This document shows, one piece after another, positions 48,021-55,736 of a stretch of DNA of 64,000 bases (the first letter of the stretch is position 1; each line of letters opens with the position of its first letter). Source of the stretch: CALGFI01 sp963786805 (GTDB lineage: Bacteria; Actinomycetota; UBA4738; HRBIN12); contig CAWBAK010000004.1 of the NCBI GenBank assembly GCA_963786805.1, positions 620,001-684,000 on the forward strand. The letters run 5' to 3'. A model generated the notes under the pieces. It ran no database searches and was not told the DNA's origin. It saw only the letters and a program-made list of their open reading frames with translations. A program made the translations under genes and the position numbers.

Positions 48021-48131
48021 GTCGAGGACGGTCCAGTCACCTTCCTCGCGGCTGTCGAGTCGGAGTTCGACCGTAGGGGCTCCTTGAAGGCGAAGGCACG
48101 CTCGGGAGATCGGCGCATAGTATAGGCACGA

Positions 48132-48521
48132 GTGCGAACGACCTCACAGGCCGCGGTGACGATCACGGTGCCGGCTCGGGCCGAGTTCCTCCACGTCGTG
48201 AGGACGGTGGTCGGAAGCGTTGCAGCCCGCCACAACCTCACGATCGACGCGATCGAAGATCTGCGCATCGCGGTCGACGAAGCGTGCGCGCAGCTGCTCG
48301 TCGCACGCGGGTCCTCCGTCGTCGTCGAGCTCGCCGCCGGTGCGGGAGGGGTCGAAGTGACCTGCAGCACCGATGCCGAGATCGAGGTCTGGCCACCGGA
48401 CGGCATCGAGCATTCGCTCGCCGCCCAGGTGCTCCAGGGCCTCGCCGACGAGGTTGCCTGGGAGCGGACGGCCGGCGGTCCCGCGGTGCGCGTCGGCAAG
48501 CGCGCGCTCTCGGACGCGTGA
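48132..48521 (+). CDS. RsbW-like anti-sigma regulatory factor
   Basis: 129 residues from a GTG start. FLHVVRTVVGSVAARHN and IEDLRIAVDEACAQLLVARG mark the HATPase fold of anti-sigma kinases; the N-box Asn is replaced by Gln (EACAQLL). The stop overlaps the sigma-factor start (GTGA), the standard arrangement for an anti-sigma factor and its target. It likely sequesters the SigB-type factor until a STAS protein relieves it; ATP-dependent phosphorylation is questionable because of the N-box change. Confidence 0.82.
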   Translation: MRTTSQAAVTITVPARAEFLHVVRTVVGSVAARHNLTIDAIEDLRIAVDEACAQLLVARGSSVVVELAAGAGGVEVTCSTDAEIEVWPPDGIEHSLAAQVLQGLADEVAWERTAGGPAVRVGKRALSDA

Positions 48522-49249
48522 GCGCCCTCTCCGAACTCGACGACGCCACGCTGTTCGCCCGCCTGCCCGACGAGGGCGCCCGCGAGGCGCTGGTCGTCCG
48601 ACACCGGCCACTCGCGCTGTATCTGGCGCGGAAATTCACCGGGCGAGGCGAGAGCCTGGAGGATCTCGAGCAGGTGGCGACGCTGGCGCTCCTCAAGGCG
48701 ATCGACCGGCTCGACCTCAGCCGCGACGTACGGTTCTCGACCTACGCGACGGTCACCGTGATCGGCGAGCTGAAGCGTCACCTGCGCGACCGTGGATGGG
48801 CCGTCCGAGTGCCCCGCCCGATCCAGGAGCTCGCCGTTCGGATCACGCGAGTCATGGGGACGCTCACCCAGGAGTTCGCTCGCGCGCCAACCGTCCGCGA
48901 GATCGCCGACCACGTCGGTGCCTCCGAGGAGCACGTCCTGGAAGCCCTCGACGCCTCTCGGGCGTACACCGCGGACTCGCTGGACGCGCCCACCGGAGAC
49001 GACGACCGGTTCTCGGCGGCCGACACCCTCTCCGTGCACGACGACCGCATCGAGAACCTGGACTCCTGGCAAAGCGTGGCTCCGCTCCTTCGCGAGTTGC
49101 CTGAGCGCGAACGAACGATCCTGTACATGCGCTTCTTCGAGGAGAAGACCCAGACCGAGATCGCCCAGGAGCTCGGCATCAGCCAGATGCACGTGTCGCG
49201 CATCCTCGCTCGGACCCTGACGGACCTCCGCCAGGGCGCCGAGGCCTAG
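48518..49249 (+). CDS. sigB: RNA polymerase sigma factor of the SigB/SigF type
   Basis: 243 residues, with regions 2, 3 and 4. Region 2 has YLARKFTGRGESLEDLEQVA and RDVRFSTYATVTVIGELKRH; region 3 has LTQEFARAPTVREIADHVG; region 4 has RERTILYMRFFEEKTQTEIA and ISQMHVSRILARTLTDLR. This is the general-stress/sporulation sigma group that recognises GTTT-N15-GGGTAT. Four such promoters occur within 3 kb on either side (46829, 47301, 49323, 49599). The GTG start overlaps the anti-sigma gene. Confidence 0.92.
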   Translation: MSALSELDDATLFARLPDEGAREALVVRHRPLALYLARKFTGRGESLEDLEQVATLALLKAIDRLDLSRDVRFSTYATVTVIGELKRHLRDRGWAVRVPRPIQELAVRITRVMGTLTQEFARAPTVREIADHVGASEEHVLEALDASRAYTADSLDAPTGDDDRFSAADTLSVHDDRIENLDSWQSVAPLLRELPERERTILYMRFFEEKTQTEIAQELGISQMHVSRILARTLTDLRQGAEA

Positions 49250-49322
49250 CCGACACCGGCGAGCCGGGAGGCCTTGTCCGCCCGAGACCCGCCTGGGGGG
49301 CCTTGCGTCCCAGGCCGTTACG

Positions 49323-49347
49323 GTTTGAACGCCCGGATCGGGGGTAT
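49323..49347 (+). promoter_or_regulatory. SigB/SigF-type promoter, perfect consensus
   Basis: GTTT-N15-GGGTAT, ending ten bases before the GTG of the small zinc-motif-like protein. Transcription would begin almost at the start codon, so the mRNA may be leaderless. This is the best match in the window. Confidence 0.7.
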
Positions 49348-49356
49348 GACCCCGCC

Positions 49357-49584
49357 GTGAACGAGCCGATCGACGTCGAGGGAGGCGTCGCCCTCCGGGG
49401 GAAGTTCCCGGGTGGGGCGTCCAAGGGTCCTCGTCGGAACGGGGTCGGGCGTGTCTGCGCCGATGGGGAGTGCTCAACGGTCCTGTCCGTCTACAACACG
49501 GGCGACCGTTGCTGGGAGCACACCCAGCCCACGCCGTACCTGCTGAACGTCCGACGCTTCCGCACGGCCAAGCTGCCTGCCTAG
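49357..49584 (+). CDS. Small Cys/His-motif protein, probable stress gene
   Basis: 75 residues. The C-terminal half has GRVCADGECSTVLSVYNTGD followed by RCWEHTQP. The C-x4-C, LSxYN and C-x2-H pattern is familiar from small actinobacterial proteins that probably bind zinc. The GTG at 49357 is taken as the start because the SigB promoter's predicted start site is 3-4 bases before it. No biochemical role is known. Confidence 0.65.
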   Translation: MNEPIDVEGGVALRGKFPGGASKGPRRNGVGRVCADGECSTVLSVYNTGDRCWEHTQPTPYLLNVRRFRTAKLPA

Positions 49585-49598
49585 GGCCGAAAACCCGG

Positions 49599-49623
49599 GT
49601 TTCGGTGGCTTCGGCCGGGGTAC
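49599..49623 (+). promoter_or_regulatory. SigB/SigF-type promoter for the GlsB-like gene
   Basis: GTTT-N15-GGGTAC, 49 bases upstream of the GlsB/YeaQ-family gene. It matches the consensus at every key base. Confidence 0.68.
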
Positions 49624-49672
49624 GCGTACTGCTGCAACGCAGGGTCACTTCGGGATTGGGGAGAGCGGATCG

Positions 49673-49930
49673 ATGGAAGTCATCGCCTGGTTGATCGTCG
49701 GACTTATCGCGGGCGCTTTGGCGCGCCTGCTCGTGCCTGGACGTGACCCGATGGGCGTCCTGGGCACGCTGGTCTTGGGGCTCGTCGGCTCGGTGATCGG
49801 GGGATTGGTCGGGAACCTCTTCGCAGAGGGCGACCAGACCTTCACTCCCGCCGGGCTGATCGGCTCGATCCTCGGAGCGGTCCTGGCGCTCGTCGTCTAC
49901 CGCGCCGCCGTCACACGCCGGACCGCATAG
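49673..49930 (+). CDS. GlsB/YeaQ/YmgE-family stress membrane protein
   Basis: 85 residues with three membrane helices. It begins MEVIAWLIVGLIAGALARLL, followed by PGRDPMGVLGTLVLGLVGS and VGNLF, the pattern of this family of small stress-induced membrane proteins. The ATG has GGGGAGAG ahead of it. The SigB-type promoter at 49599 supports stress induction. A small-RNA-like region follows immediately. Confidence 0.88.
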   Translation: MEVIAWLIVGLIAGALARLLVPGRDPMGVLGTLVLGLVGSVIGGLVGNLFAEGDQTFTPAGLIGSILGAVLALVVYRAAVTRRTA

Positions 49931-50068
49931 GTCCGGCCACAGAGCGGGGAGGCCGGCCCGCCCCCCCTGCCCGAAGGTTGGTGGCCCCTCCACCGCCTGC
50001 GTTTCGGGCCGGCCTCCACGCCGTGAGGAGTCTCGGCGCCTCTCGAGGCGCCGGGACTCCTTTCTTTT
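49931..50068 (+). ncRNA. Candidate 6C-type small RNA
   Basis: Directly after the GlsB-like stop comes GGCCACAGAGCGGGGAG, then the stem GAGGCCGGCCCG (49949-49960) closing with CGGGCCGGCCTC (50005-50016). Inside are a seven-C run and a GGTGG-CCCCT-CCACC hairpin, that is two C-rich elements, and a terminator ends the unit. This fits the actinobacterial 6C RNA, defined by two stem-loops with six or more cytosines. The call is from memory of the motif; a covariance-model search would settle it. Confidence 0.55.
50026..50068 (+). terminator. Strong intrinsic terminator
   Basis: AGGAGTC-T-CGGCGCCTC folds onto GAGGCGCCG-G-GACTCCT, an unbroken stem allowing one T-G pair (50026-50061). It is followed by TTTCTTTT. 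The clearest Rho-independent terminator in the window. The next 213 bases (50069-50281) show no gene. Confidence 0.85.
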
Positions 50069-50281
50069 GGATCTCGTGGGGTTGGTGCGGCTCGTTGGCG
50101 TTCGTGCGTCGTTCGGGCGTTCGGTCCCCCTTTGCCGTTCGCGCTTCGCGGCCTTTCCACGCTCCGCGTGCACCCTTCGTTTGTGGGCCCCGGGCTTCGG
50201 GTATCAGGCTGCCCAGAGAAACGAGCCCGCGGCGGGGTGCATCCGATGCACCCGATCGCCTCGAAGAAGAGGAGGGCCGAG

Positions 50282-50506
50282 ATGACGACGCTCCTGAAAT
50301 GCCTGGCTTGTGGCGAGATCCAAGAGCTCGCGGACGGACGAACCGTCTGCAAGTGCGGCCGCAGCGCAGCGAGGCTCGACGGTGCCATCGTCGAGGTGCA
50401 GGGTCCGGCCCGGGTGCTCGTTCCCGCCGACGACGTGATGACGGTCGACGGGATCCCTTGGACGGCCATGCCCGAAGAGCCCGTCGTCGTGCGACGCGCC
50501 GCCTAG
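50282..50506 (+). CDS. Small zinc-ribbon-like protein
   Basis: 74 residues. KCLACGEIQELADGRTVCKC shows a C-x2-C and C-x-C pair fitting a zinc ribbon, followed by a beta-rich part (GAIVEVQGPARVLVP). No family is recognised. AGGAGGG lies before the ATG at 50282. It is convergent with the alcohol dehydrogenase gene. Could be a stress or regulatory protein. Confidence 0.68.
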   Translation: MTTLLKCLACGEIQELADGRTVCKCGRSAARLDGAIVEVQGPARVLVPADDVMTVDGIPWTAMPEEPVVVRRAA

Positions 50507-50563
50507 GTTCGCGCCCCAGCGAGCTCGGCTCCGGCGTCGACCTTCGATGTCAGGCGCCGGGCG

Positions 50564-51652
50564 TCAGCCGTAGACGATGACCGAGCGGGTCTCCTCGCCC
50601 GCCTCGAACCGAGCCAGCGCGTCGTTGATCTCCTCGAGCGCGATGGTTCGAGCGATCAGCGGATCCACGCGGAGCTGTCCACGCTTCAGCAGGTCCGCGA
50701 GCATCGAGAAGTCGCGCGGCGGCACCGTGGACCCGTACCAGGACCCCGTGATCGTCTTCTCCCGCGTCGTCACATCGAGCGCGGGGAGGGAAACCGGCGC
50801 GTCGGGAGCGGCCATGCCGACGAGGACGGTCGTGCCGCCGGCCGCCGTGACCCCGATGGCGAGCTCGATCGTTTGGGATCGACCCAGGCACTCGAACGCG
50901 TGACGTGCTCCCCCGTCGACCGCGTCGCGCACGCGGGCGTCGACGCCCGCACCGGACAGGACGACGTCGGTCGCGCCCAGGTCCTTCGCGAGCTCGAGCT
51001 TGGCCGGCACGACGTCGACCGCGACGATCGGTGAGGCACCGGCGATCCTGGCCCCTTGGATCACGCTGAGCCCCACCGCTCCGCACCCGATCACGACGAC
51101 GGACTCACCCGGCCGAACCCCCGCGGTGTTCGCGACGGCTCCGACACCCGTCATCACCGCACAACCGAGGAGCGCCGCCTGTTCCATGGGCACCGTCGGG
51201 TCGATCTTGATCGCCGTGTTCGCCGGCACGATCGCCTGCTCGGCGAACGACGAGGGCACGTTGTGATGGATCGGCGTGCCGCCGAGATGGAACCGGGTCG
51301 TCCCGTCGGCCAGGAACCCGGCATCGAACGACCCCAGCCGCTCGCACGTCGCGGGGCTTCCCGCCACGCACCGACGACACGTCCCGCAGTACGGGAGCCA
51401 CGAGCAGACCACGTGGTCTCCCTCGGCGAGACCCACGACCCCTTCACCCACCTCCTCGACGACCGCGGAGCCCTCGTGGCCCAGCACGACCGGAAGGGGG
51501 TGCGGGTGCACGCCCCGAACCGTGTGCCAGTCGGAGCGGCAGACGCCGGAGGCCGCCATCCGGATCCGGACCTCCCCCGCCTTCGGCGGGTCGAGCTCCA
51601 ACTCCTCGATCCGAAGTGGCGTGCCGAACTCGAACAGCACCGCGGCGCGCAC
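50564..51652 (-). CDS. Zinc-dependent alcohol dehydrogenase (MDR family)
   Basis: 362 residues. The catalytic-zinc region has GVCRSDWHTVRG and LGHEGSAVVEEVG; the structural-zinc loop is CGTCRRCVAGSPATC; NAD binding is VVVIGCGAVGLSVIQ. The length and GHEG motif place it with class III-like enzymes (formaldehyde or S-hydroxymethyl-thiol dehydrogenases, including mycothiol-dependent forms). The substrate is not certain. It stands alone, transcribed toward the zinc-ribbon gene. Confidence 0.88.
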   Translation of the reverse strand: MRAAVLFEFGTPLRIEELELDPPKAGEVRIRMAASGVCRSDWHTVRGVHPHPLPVVLGHEGSAVVEEVGEGVVGLAEGDHVVCSWLPYCGTCRRCVAGSPATCERLGSFDAGFLADGTTRFHLGGTPIHHNVPSSFAEQAIVPANTAIKIDPTVPMEQAALLGCAVMTGVGAVANTAGVRPGESVVVIGCGAVGLSVIQGARIAGASPIVAVDVVPAKLELAKDLGATDVVLSGAGVDARVRDAVDGGARHAFECLGRSQTIELAIGVTAAGGTTVLVGMAAPDAPVSLPALDVTTREKTITGSWYGSTVPPRDFSMLADLLKRGQLRVDPLIARTIALEEINDALARFEAGEETRSVIVYG

Positions 51653-51736
51653 GCGGGGAGCCTACCCCCGGGCGGATGGACCCCGTTCCAGAGATGGCCC
51701 GGGCGCGGGGTTGTCGCATCGCGGTACGCTCAGGGC

Positions 51737-52198
51737 ATGGCGAACAGATCGAACAGCTCGAGGGGGAACATGGACAAGCTCGGCGATCTGGTGAGCGACA
51801 TCGCGCAGCGGGCGCCGGCGGTCGGCAAGGCCGTGGCCGACCAGGCCCCGAAGATCGCCCGGACCGTGAGCAAGAAGGCACCGGAGGCCGCGAGGAAGCT
51901 CGCCTCCAAGGCGCCGCCGCGGGTCGGCAAGGTGATCCGCGCCGCCGGAGACACGGTTTCCAAACGCGCCCCGCAGGTCGGCAAAGCGATCAAGGACAAC
52001 GCGCCGAAGGTGGCGCAGAAGGTCGCGTCCGCCGCCAAGCGGCAGAGCTCCAAGGTCCGCGGCACGACGAGCGCGAAGCGCGCGTCCGCCGCGAAGAAAT
52101 CGACGGCCAAGAAGTCGACAGCCAAGAAGGCCACCGCGAAGCGGCCGGCCGCCAAGAAGTCGACGGCGAAGCGGTCGACCCCCAAGAAGTCGAGCTAG
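51737..52198 (+). CDS. Histone H1-like Lys/Ala-rich protein
   Basis: 153 residues. The first two-thirds is a quasi-repeat of Ala/Lys/Val helices (VGKAVADQAPKIARTVSKKA, later VGKAIKDNAPKVAQKVASAA). The end is a run of KKSTAKKSTAKKATAKRPAA-type pentads, as in the tails of eukaryotic H1, chlamydial Hc and actinobacterial HU-type proteins. No HU core is present, so it is a free-standing basic protein likely to bind and condense DNA. It converges on a methyltransferase gene with a four-base overlap of the two 3' ends. Confidence 0.78.
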   Translation: MANRSNSSRGNMDKLGDLVSDIAQRAPAVGKAVADQAPKIARTVSKKAPEAARKLASKAPPRVGKVIRAAGDTVSKRAPQVGKAIKDNAPKVAQKVASAAKRQSSKVRGTTSAKRASAAKKSTAKKSTAKKATAKRPAAKKSTAKRSTPKKSS

Positions 52199-52779
52199 CC
52201 CCGGCGTCGCAGGGAGAACCAGGCGGCCCCGGCCGGATGCTTCCCGGGCTGCACGCGTTCCAGCTCGAACGCCGCCGCGAACCGGCGCCGGATCTCGGCC
52301 TCTCGCGTCCGTCGGGTACCCGGCAGCTTCAGCCGAGGACCGAACGCGAAGATCATCATCAGCGACCCGGGACGCGCCACCCGTGCCGCCTCGCGGACGT
52401 AGGCGCCGCGACGGCTCGGAACGACGCTGTGGAAGCATCCGATGTCGAGCAGCAGGTCGAACGGCCCGTCCACCACCCCGAGCTCGCTCAGCCGCGTCAC
52501 GTCGCCTTCCACGAACGTCGCGCCGGAAACCCAATCGGCCTTCCGGCGAGCCGACTCGATCGCGTGACTCGAGAAGTCGACCCCGACCGCCGTCCATCCG
52601 TGCTGAACGAGATAGATGACGTTCGTTCCCGTCCCACAGCCGAGGTCCAGCGCCCGGCCGGGCTCGAGCGCGTTCGGTCCCTCGATCACCTCGACGAGCT
52701 CAGGCGGCGGGATCCCCGTATCCCACGGAGTCCTTCCACGCCGGTACGCGCGCTCGTACAGCCGCTGCACGAGCGCCAT
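52195..52779 (-). CDS. SAM-dependent methyltransferase
   Basis: 194 residues. PWDTGIPPPELVEVIEG leads into ALDLGCGTGTNVIYL, VGVDFSSHAIESARR and FDLLLDIGCFHSV. This resembles small thiol/tellurite-type (TPMT-like) methyltransferases that often begin with a PWDTG segment, but the substrate is unproven. The ATG at 52779 overlaps the stop of the upstream metallopeptidase gene (TGATG), which fixes the start and suggests co-expression. Confidence 0.85.
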   Translation of the reverse strand: MALVQRLYERAYRRGRTPWDTGIPPPELVEVIEGPNALEPGRALDLGCGTGTNVIYLVQHGWTAVGVDFSSHAIESARRKADWVSGATFVEGDVTRLSELGVVDGPFDLLLDIGCFHSVVPSRRGAYVREAARVARPGSLMMIFAFGPRLKLPGTRRTREAEIRRRFAAAFELERVQPGKHPAGAAWFSLRRRG

Positions 52780-53663
52780 CAGATCTCGGCGTCGAACGTG
52801 TCGCACGCCTCCGGATCGCCGGTGTCGAAGCCGACCCGGAACCATCGCACCCGCTGCTCGGAGGTGCCGTGCGTGAAGGTCTCCGGATCGATGCGACCCT
52901 GCGTCCGCTCCTGGATCCGGTCGTCGCCGACCGCCTCTGCCGCCGCGATCCCCTCCTCGAGGTCACCCTGCTGCAGGACCCCACGCGAGTACGCCGACGC
53001 GCCCCAGACGCCGGCGAAGCAATCGGCCTGAAGCTCGAGCCGGACCGACAGCTCGTTCGCGATCTGCGGATCCTCCCGGCTCCGGCGCTGCACCTCCTGG
53101 TTGATGCCGAGGAGCGTTTGCACGTGATGCCCCACCTCGTGTGCCAGCACGTACGCCTGCGCGAAGTCGCCCGGCGCGTCGAACCGCTGTTCCAGCTCAC
53201 GGAAGAAATCGAGGTCGAGGTAGACGAGGCCGTCCGCGGGACAGTAGAAGGGGCCGGTCGCGGACGAGGCGACCCCGCAACCCGACTGGGTCCGGTCGGT
53301 GAAGAGCACGAGGCCCGTGTCCTCGTAGCGCCGTCCTGCGGGGCGGAAGATGTCCTGCTCCCACGTGATCTGGACGTCGTCGAACACGGCATCGACGAGC
53401 TCGACGAGCTTCGCGTCGGGATCGGGACCCTCCTGTCCCGATGGCGCCTCCTCCGCGCCGCCGAGATCTCCCGGGCTGGGGATCCCGAAGCCGCCGTCGC
53501 CGCAGAGCTGGAACGCGAAGAAGACCACGAGCAGCAGCACGCCGATCGCCCCGCCGCCGACGCCGACCGAACGACCCGCACCGCCGCCCCGGCCGATCGG
53601 GAACCGCTGGCCCCGGCGGTCGATGACGCCCCCGGGTCGTCGTCGCAATCGCTTCAGGCGCAT
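52779..53663 (-). CDS. Neutral zinc metallopeptidase (YpfJ family)
   Basis: 294 residues. A basic N-terminus and one membrane helix (about 37-56, GVLLLVVFFAFQLCG) anchor the protein. The catalytic domain outside has AYVLAHEVGHHVQTLLG (HExxH) and ELQADCFAGVWG. Paired cysteines (SGCGVAS, FYCPADG) fit the family. The ATG at 53663 (MRLKRLRRR) begins just before the anchor; upstream extension is unlikely. Substrate unknown. It is the first gene of a two-gene operon with the methyltransferase. Confidence 0.9.
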   Translation of the reverse strand: MRLKRLRRRPGGVIDRRGQRFPIGRGGGAGRSVGVGGGAIGVLLLVVFFAFQLCGDGGFGIPSPGDLGGAEEAPSGQEGPDPDAKLVELVDAVFDDVQITWEQDIFRPAGRRYEDTGLVLFTDRTQSGCGVASSATGPFYCPADGLVYLDLDFFRELEQRFDAPGDFAQAYVLAHEVGHHVQTLLGINQEVQRRSREDPQIANELSVRLELQADCFAGVWGASAYSRGVLQQGDLEEGIAAAEAVGDDRIQERTQGRIDPETFTHGTSEQRVRWFRVGFDTGDPEACDTFDAEI

Positions 53664-53727
53664 GGAGAGACCATCCCCAGGGAGCGGGCTCCCGACACCT
53701 TCGCCGTGTCGCCCGCATGATGGCCCC

Positions 53728-54768
53728 GTGACGCGCTGGATCTTCCACATGGATCTGGACCAGTTCATCGTTGCGGTCGAGCTCCTGCGCCGGCCCGAGC
53801 TGGTCGGGAAGCCGGTCGTCGTCGGAGGCGACGGCGACCCGACGAAGCGCGGCGTGGTCTCGACGGCCAACTACGAGGCGCGCGAGTTCGGGATCCGGAG
53901 CGCGATGCCACTGCGAACGGCGTTCAAGCGACGCCCCGACGCCGTGTTCCTGCCCGTTGACTCCGAGACCTACCTCGCCGCATCGAGGACCGTGATGGAC
54001 ACCCTGCGGACGTTCCCCGCGGTCGTGCAAGAGGCCGGCTGGGACGAAGCGTTCTTGGACGTGGAGAGCGAAGACCCCGAGGCCCTCGCACGCGACATCC
54101 AGCAGGCCGTCCTCGAACGGACGAGGCTCTGGTGCTCGATCGGCGTGGGCGACACGAAGCTTCGCGCGAAGATGGCGAGCGGCTTCGCCAAGCCGCAGGG
54201 CGTGTTCCGGCTCACCCGCGACAACTGGGACCAGGTGATGGGCGCGCGCGCCACGGCCGAGCTCTGGGGCATCGGCCGCAAGACGGCGGCCAAGCTGACG
54301 GAGCTCGGGATCCACACGGTCGACGACCTCGCCAGAGCCGGCGACGACACCCTCGCTCGGCGGTTCGGGCCGAACACCGGACCGTGGCTCAAGGAACTGG
54401 CGACCGGCGAGGGCGGGAGCCCGGTCACCGACGAGCCGTACGTGCCGAGGGGTCACGGCCGCGAGCGCACGTTCCAGCAGGACCTCACGGATGCGGACGA
54501 GATCCGCCGAAGCGTCGCCCAGCTCGCGAGGGAGCTGATGGAGGATCTGCGCAAGGACGGACGCCCGGTCGTCCGCGTCATCGTGAAGGTCCGGTTCGCC
54601 CCGTTCTTCACGAGCACCCACGGCGCCAAGCTGCCCGAGCCGACCACGGATGCGGCGGCGATCGAGACCGCGGCGCTCGAGGTGCTCGAACGGTTCGAGC
54701 TCGACCGTCCCGTCCGCCTCCTCGGCGTCCGCGCCGAGTTCACGAGAGACGCGGCTCCCGACGGATGA
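53728..54768 (+). CDS. dinB2: Y-family DNA polymerase, DinB2 type
   Basis: 346 residues from a GTG start. HMDLDQFIVAVELLRRPEL contains the first catalytic Asp. Residue 14, the steric gate that is Phe or Tyr in most DinB proteins, is Ile. AGWDEAFLDV replaces the usual SIDEAFLD. Both features match mycobacterial DinB2, whose Leu14 lets it insert ribonucleotides (established for M. smegmatis DinB2). The little-finger domain (about 240-340) is complete. No beta-clamp motif is evident at the C-terminus. No imuA/dnaE2 neighbours and no clear SOS box were seen upstream. Confidence 0.9.
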   Translation: MTRWIFHMDLDQFIVAVELLRRPELVGKPVVVGGDGDPTKRGVVSTANYEAREFGIRSAMPLRTAFKRRPDAVFLPVDSETYLAASRTVMDTLRTFPAVVQEAGWDEAFLDVESEDPEALARDIQQAVLERTRLWCSIGVGDTKLRAKMASGFAKPQGVFRLTRDNWDQVMGARATAELWGIGRKTAAKLTELGIHTVDDLARAGDDTLARRFGPNTGPWLKELATGEGGSPVTDEPYVPRGHGRERTFQQDLTDADEIRRSVAQLARELMEDLRKDGRPVVRVIVKVRFAPFFTSTHGAKLPEPTTDAAAIETAALEVLERFELDRPVRLLGVRAEFTRDAAPDG

Positions 54769-54783
54769 CGCGCTCGGGTCGCG

Positions 54784-55731
54784 TCAGGCGACGGGCTCGA
54801 TCGCGCGCAGGCGGTACGTCGGTGCCCGCTCCTCGTGCTGGCTGTGACAGGTGAGGCGCCGCGCGACGAGGTCCGGCTCGCGCGCGAGGTGCACCTCGAA
54901 TCGCCCCGCGCTCGTTCGGAAGCGAACCCGCGCGCCGGAAGGGGTCGTCGTCGCATCCTCGGGCTCGACGTCGTCGATCCCGTCCAGGCCCTCCTGCTCA
55001 CGGAGGAAGTGTTCCGCCGCCTGCACCGGCATGGGCCGGCAGGAGCGTCCGCGAAGCCGCTCCAGGTCCAGCCGGCCGTCGAGATAGGTCCGCACGACGG
55101 CCTCGGACTCCTCGGGCCGAACGCGACCGAAGTAGAAGCCGTGCGGGAAGACGACGAGGTTCCCCGCGAAGCGGTCGCCGCCGAAGTGGCTGCTCTCCCA
55201 CGTCTCGTCGGGGAACGCCGACGAGAGCGCCTCGGCGAGTGGCCGGCCGCGCTCGGCGCAACACGGATCGTGGCGCCCGTGCGTGCACACGAGGAACACG
55301 GGGGCCTCGTGCGGGACGCCCGTTCCCAGCCGCTCGCCGCGGCCGAGCCGGTCGAGATCGAGCTCGAGGGCGGCCTCGAAACTCGGGAGCGCCAGCCGCT
55401 CGACCCACGGTTCCCCGGGACCGGAACGGATCGCGAAGGCTCCCGTGCTCCCCTCGGCCGGGCGGCCCGGTCGGCGGATCAACAGGACGCGGACCCCCGC
55501 GGCGGCGGAGCGCGTCCGCAACTCGTCGCCGAGGCCGTCGGGCAGCCGGCTGTCGGGAAGGGCGAACCGGCCCCACGGTCCGGGATGCTCGATCAGGAGC
55601 CAGCTCCGCACGGTCGATGCCGTGCCGAACATCGGTTCGTCGCGTTCCGCGCTCTCCCGGGAGCACCGGAACCCGCCGGGCGAAACGGGATGCGGCGACC
55701 CCTGAGACACCGACACCGGATCCTCCGACAC
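54784..55731 (-). CDS. Sucrase/ferredoxin-like (thioredoxin-fold Fe-S) protein
   Basis: About 315 residues from the GTG at 55731, five bases after the oxygenase stop; GTGs at 55716 and 55710 are alternatives. FLVCTHGRHDPCCAERGRPL and ESSHFGGDRFAGNLVVFPHG are the two signatures of the sucrase/ferredoxin-like family, a thioredoxin fold with Cys/His residues likely to hold a [2Fe-2S] cluster. Its biochemical role is not established. Its position as third gene after a repeat peptide and a JmjC/cupin oxygenase suggests an electron-transfer or accessory job for that enzyme (inference). Confidence 0.8.
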   Translation of the reverse strand: MSEDPVSVSQGSPHPVSPGGFRCSRESAERDEPMFGTASTVRSWLLIEHPGPWGRFALPDSRLPDGLGDELRTRSAAAGVRVLLIRRPGRPAEGSTGAFAIRSGPGEPWVERLALPSFEAALELDLDRLGRGERLGTGVPHEAPVFLVCTHGRHDPCCAERGRPLAEALSSAFPDETWESSHFGGDRFAGNLVVFPHGFYFGRVRPEESEAVVRTYLDGRLDLERLRGRSCRPMPVQAAEHFLREQEGLDGIDDVEPEDATTTPSGARVRFRTSAGRFEVHLAREPDLVARRLTCHSQHEERAPTYRLRAIEPVA

Positions 55732-55736
55732 GGGTC

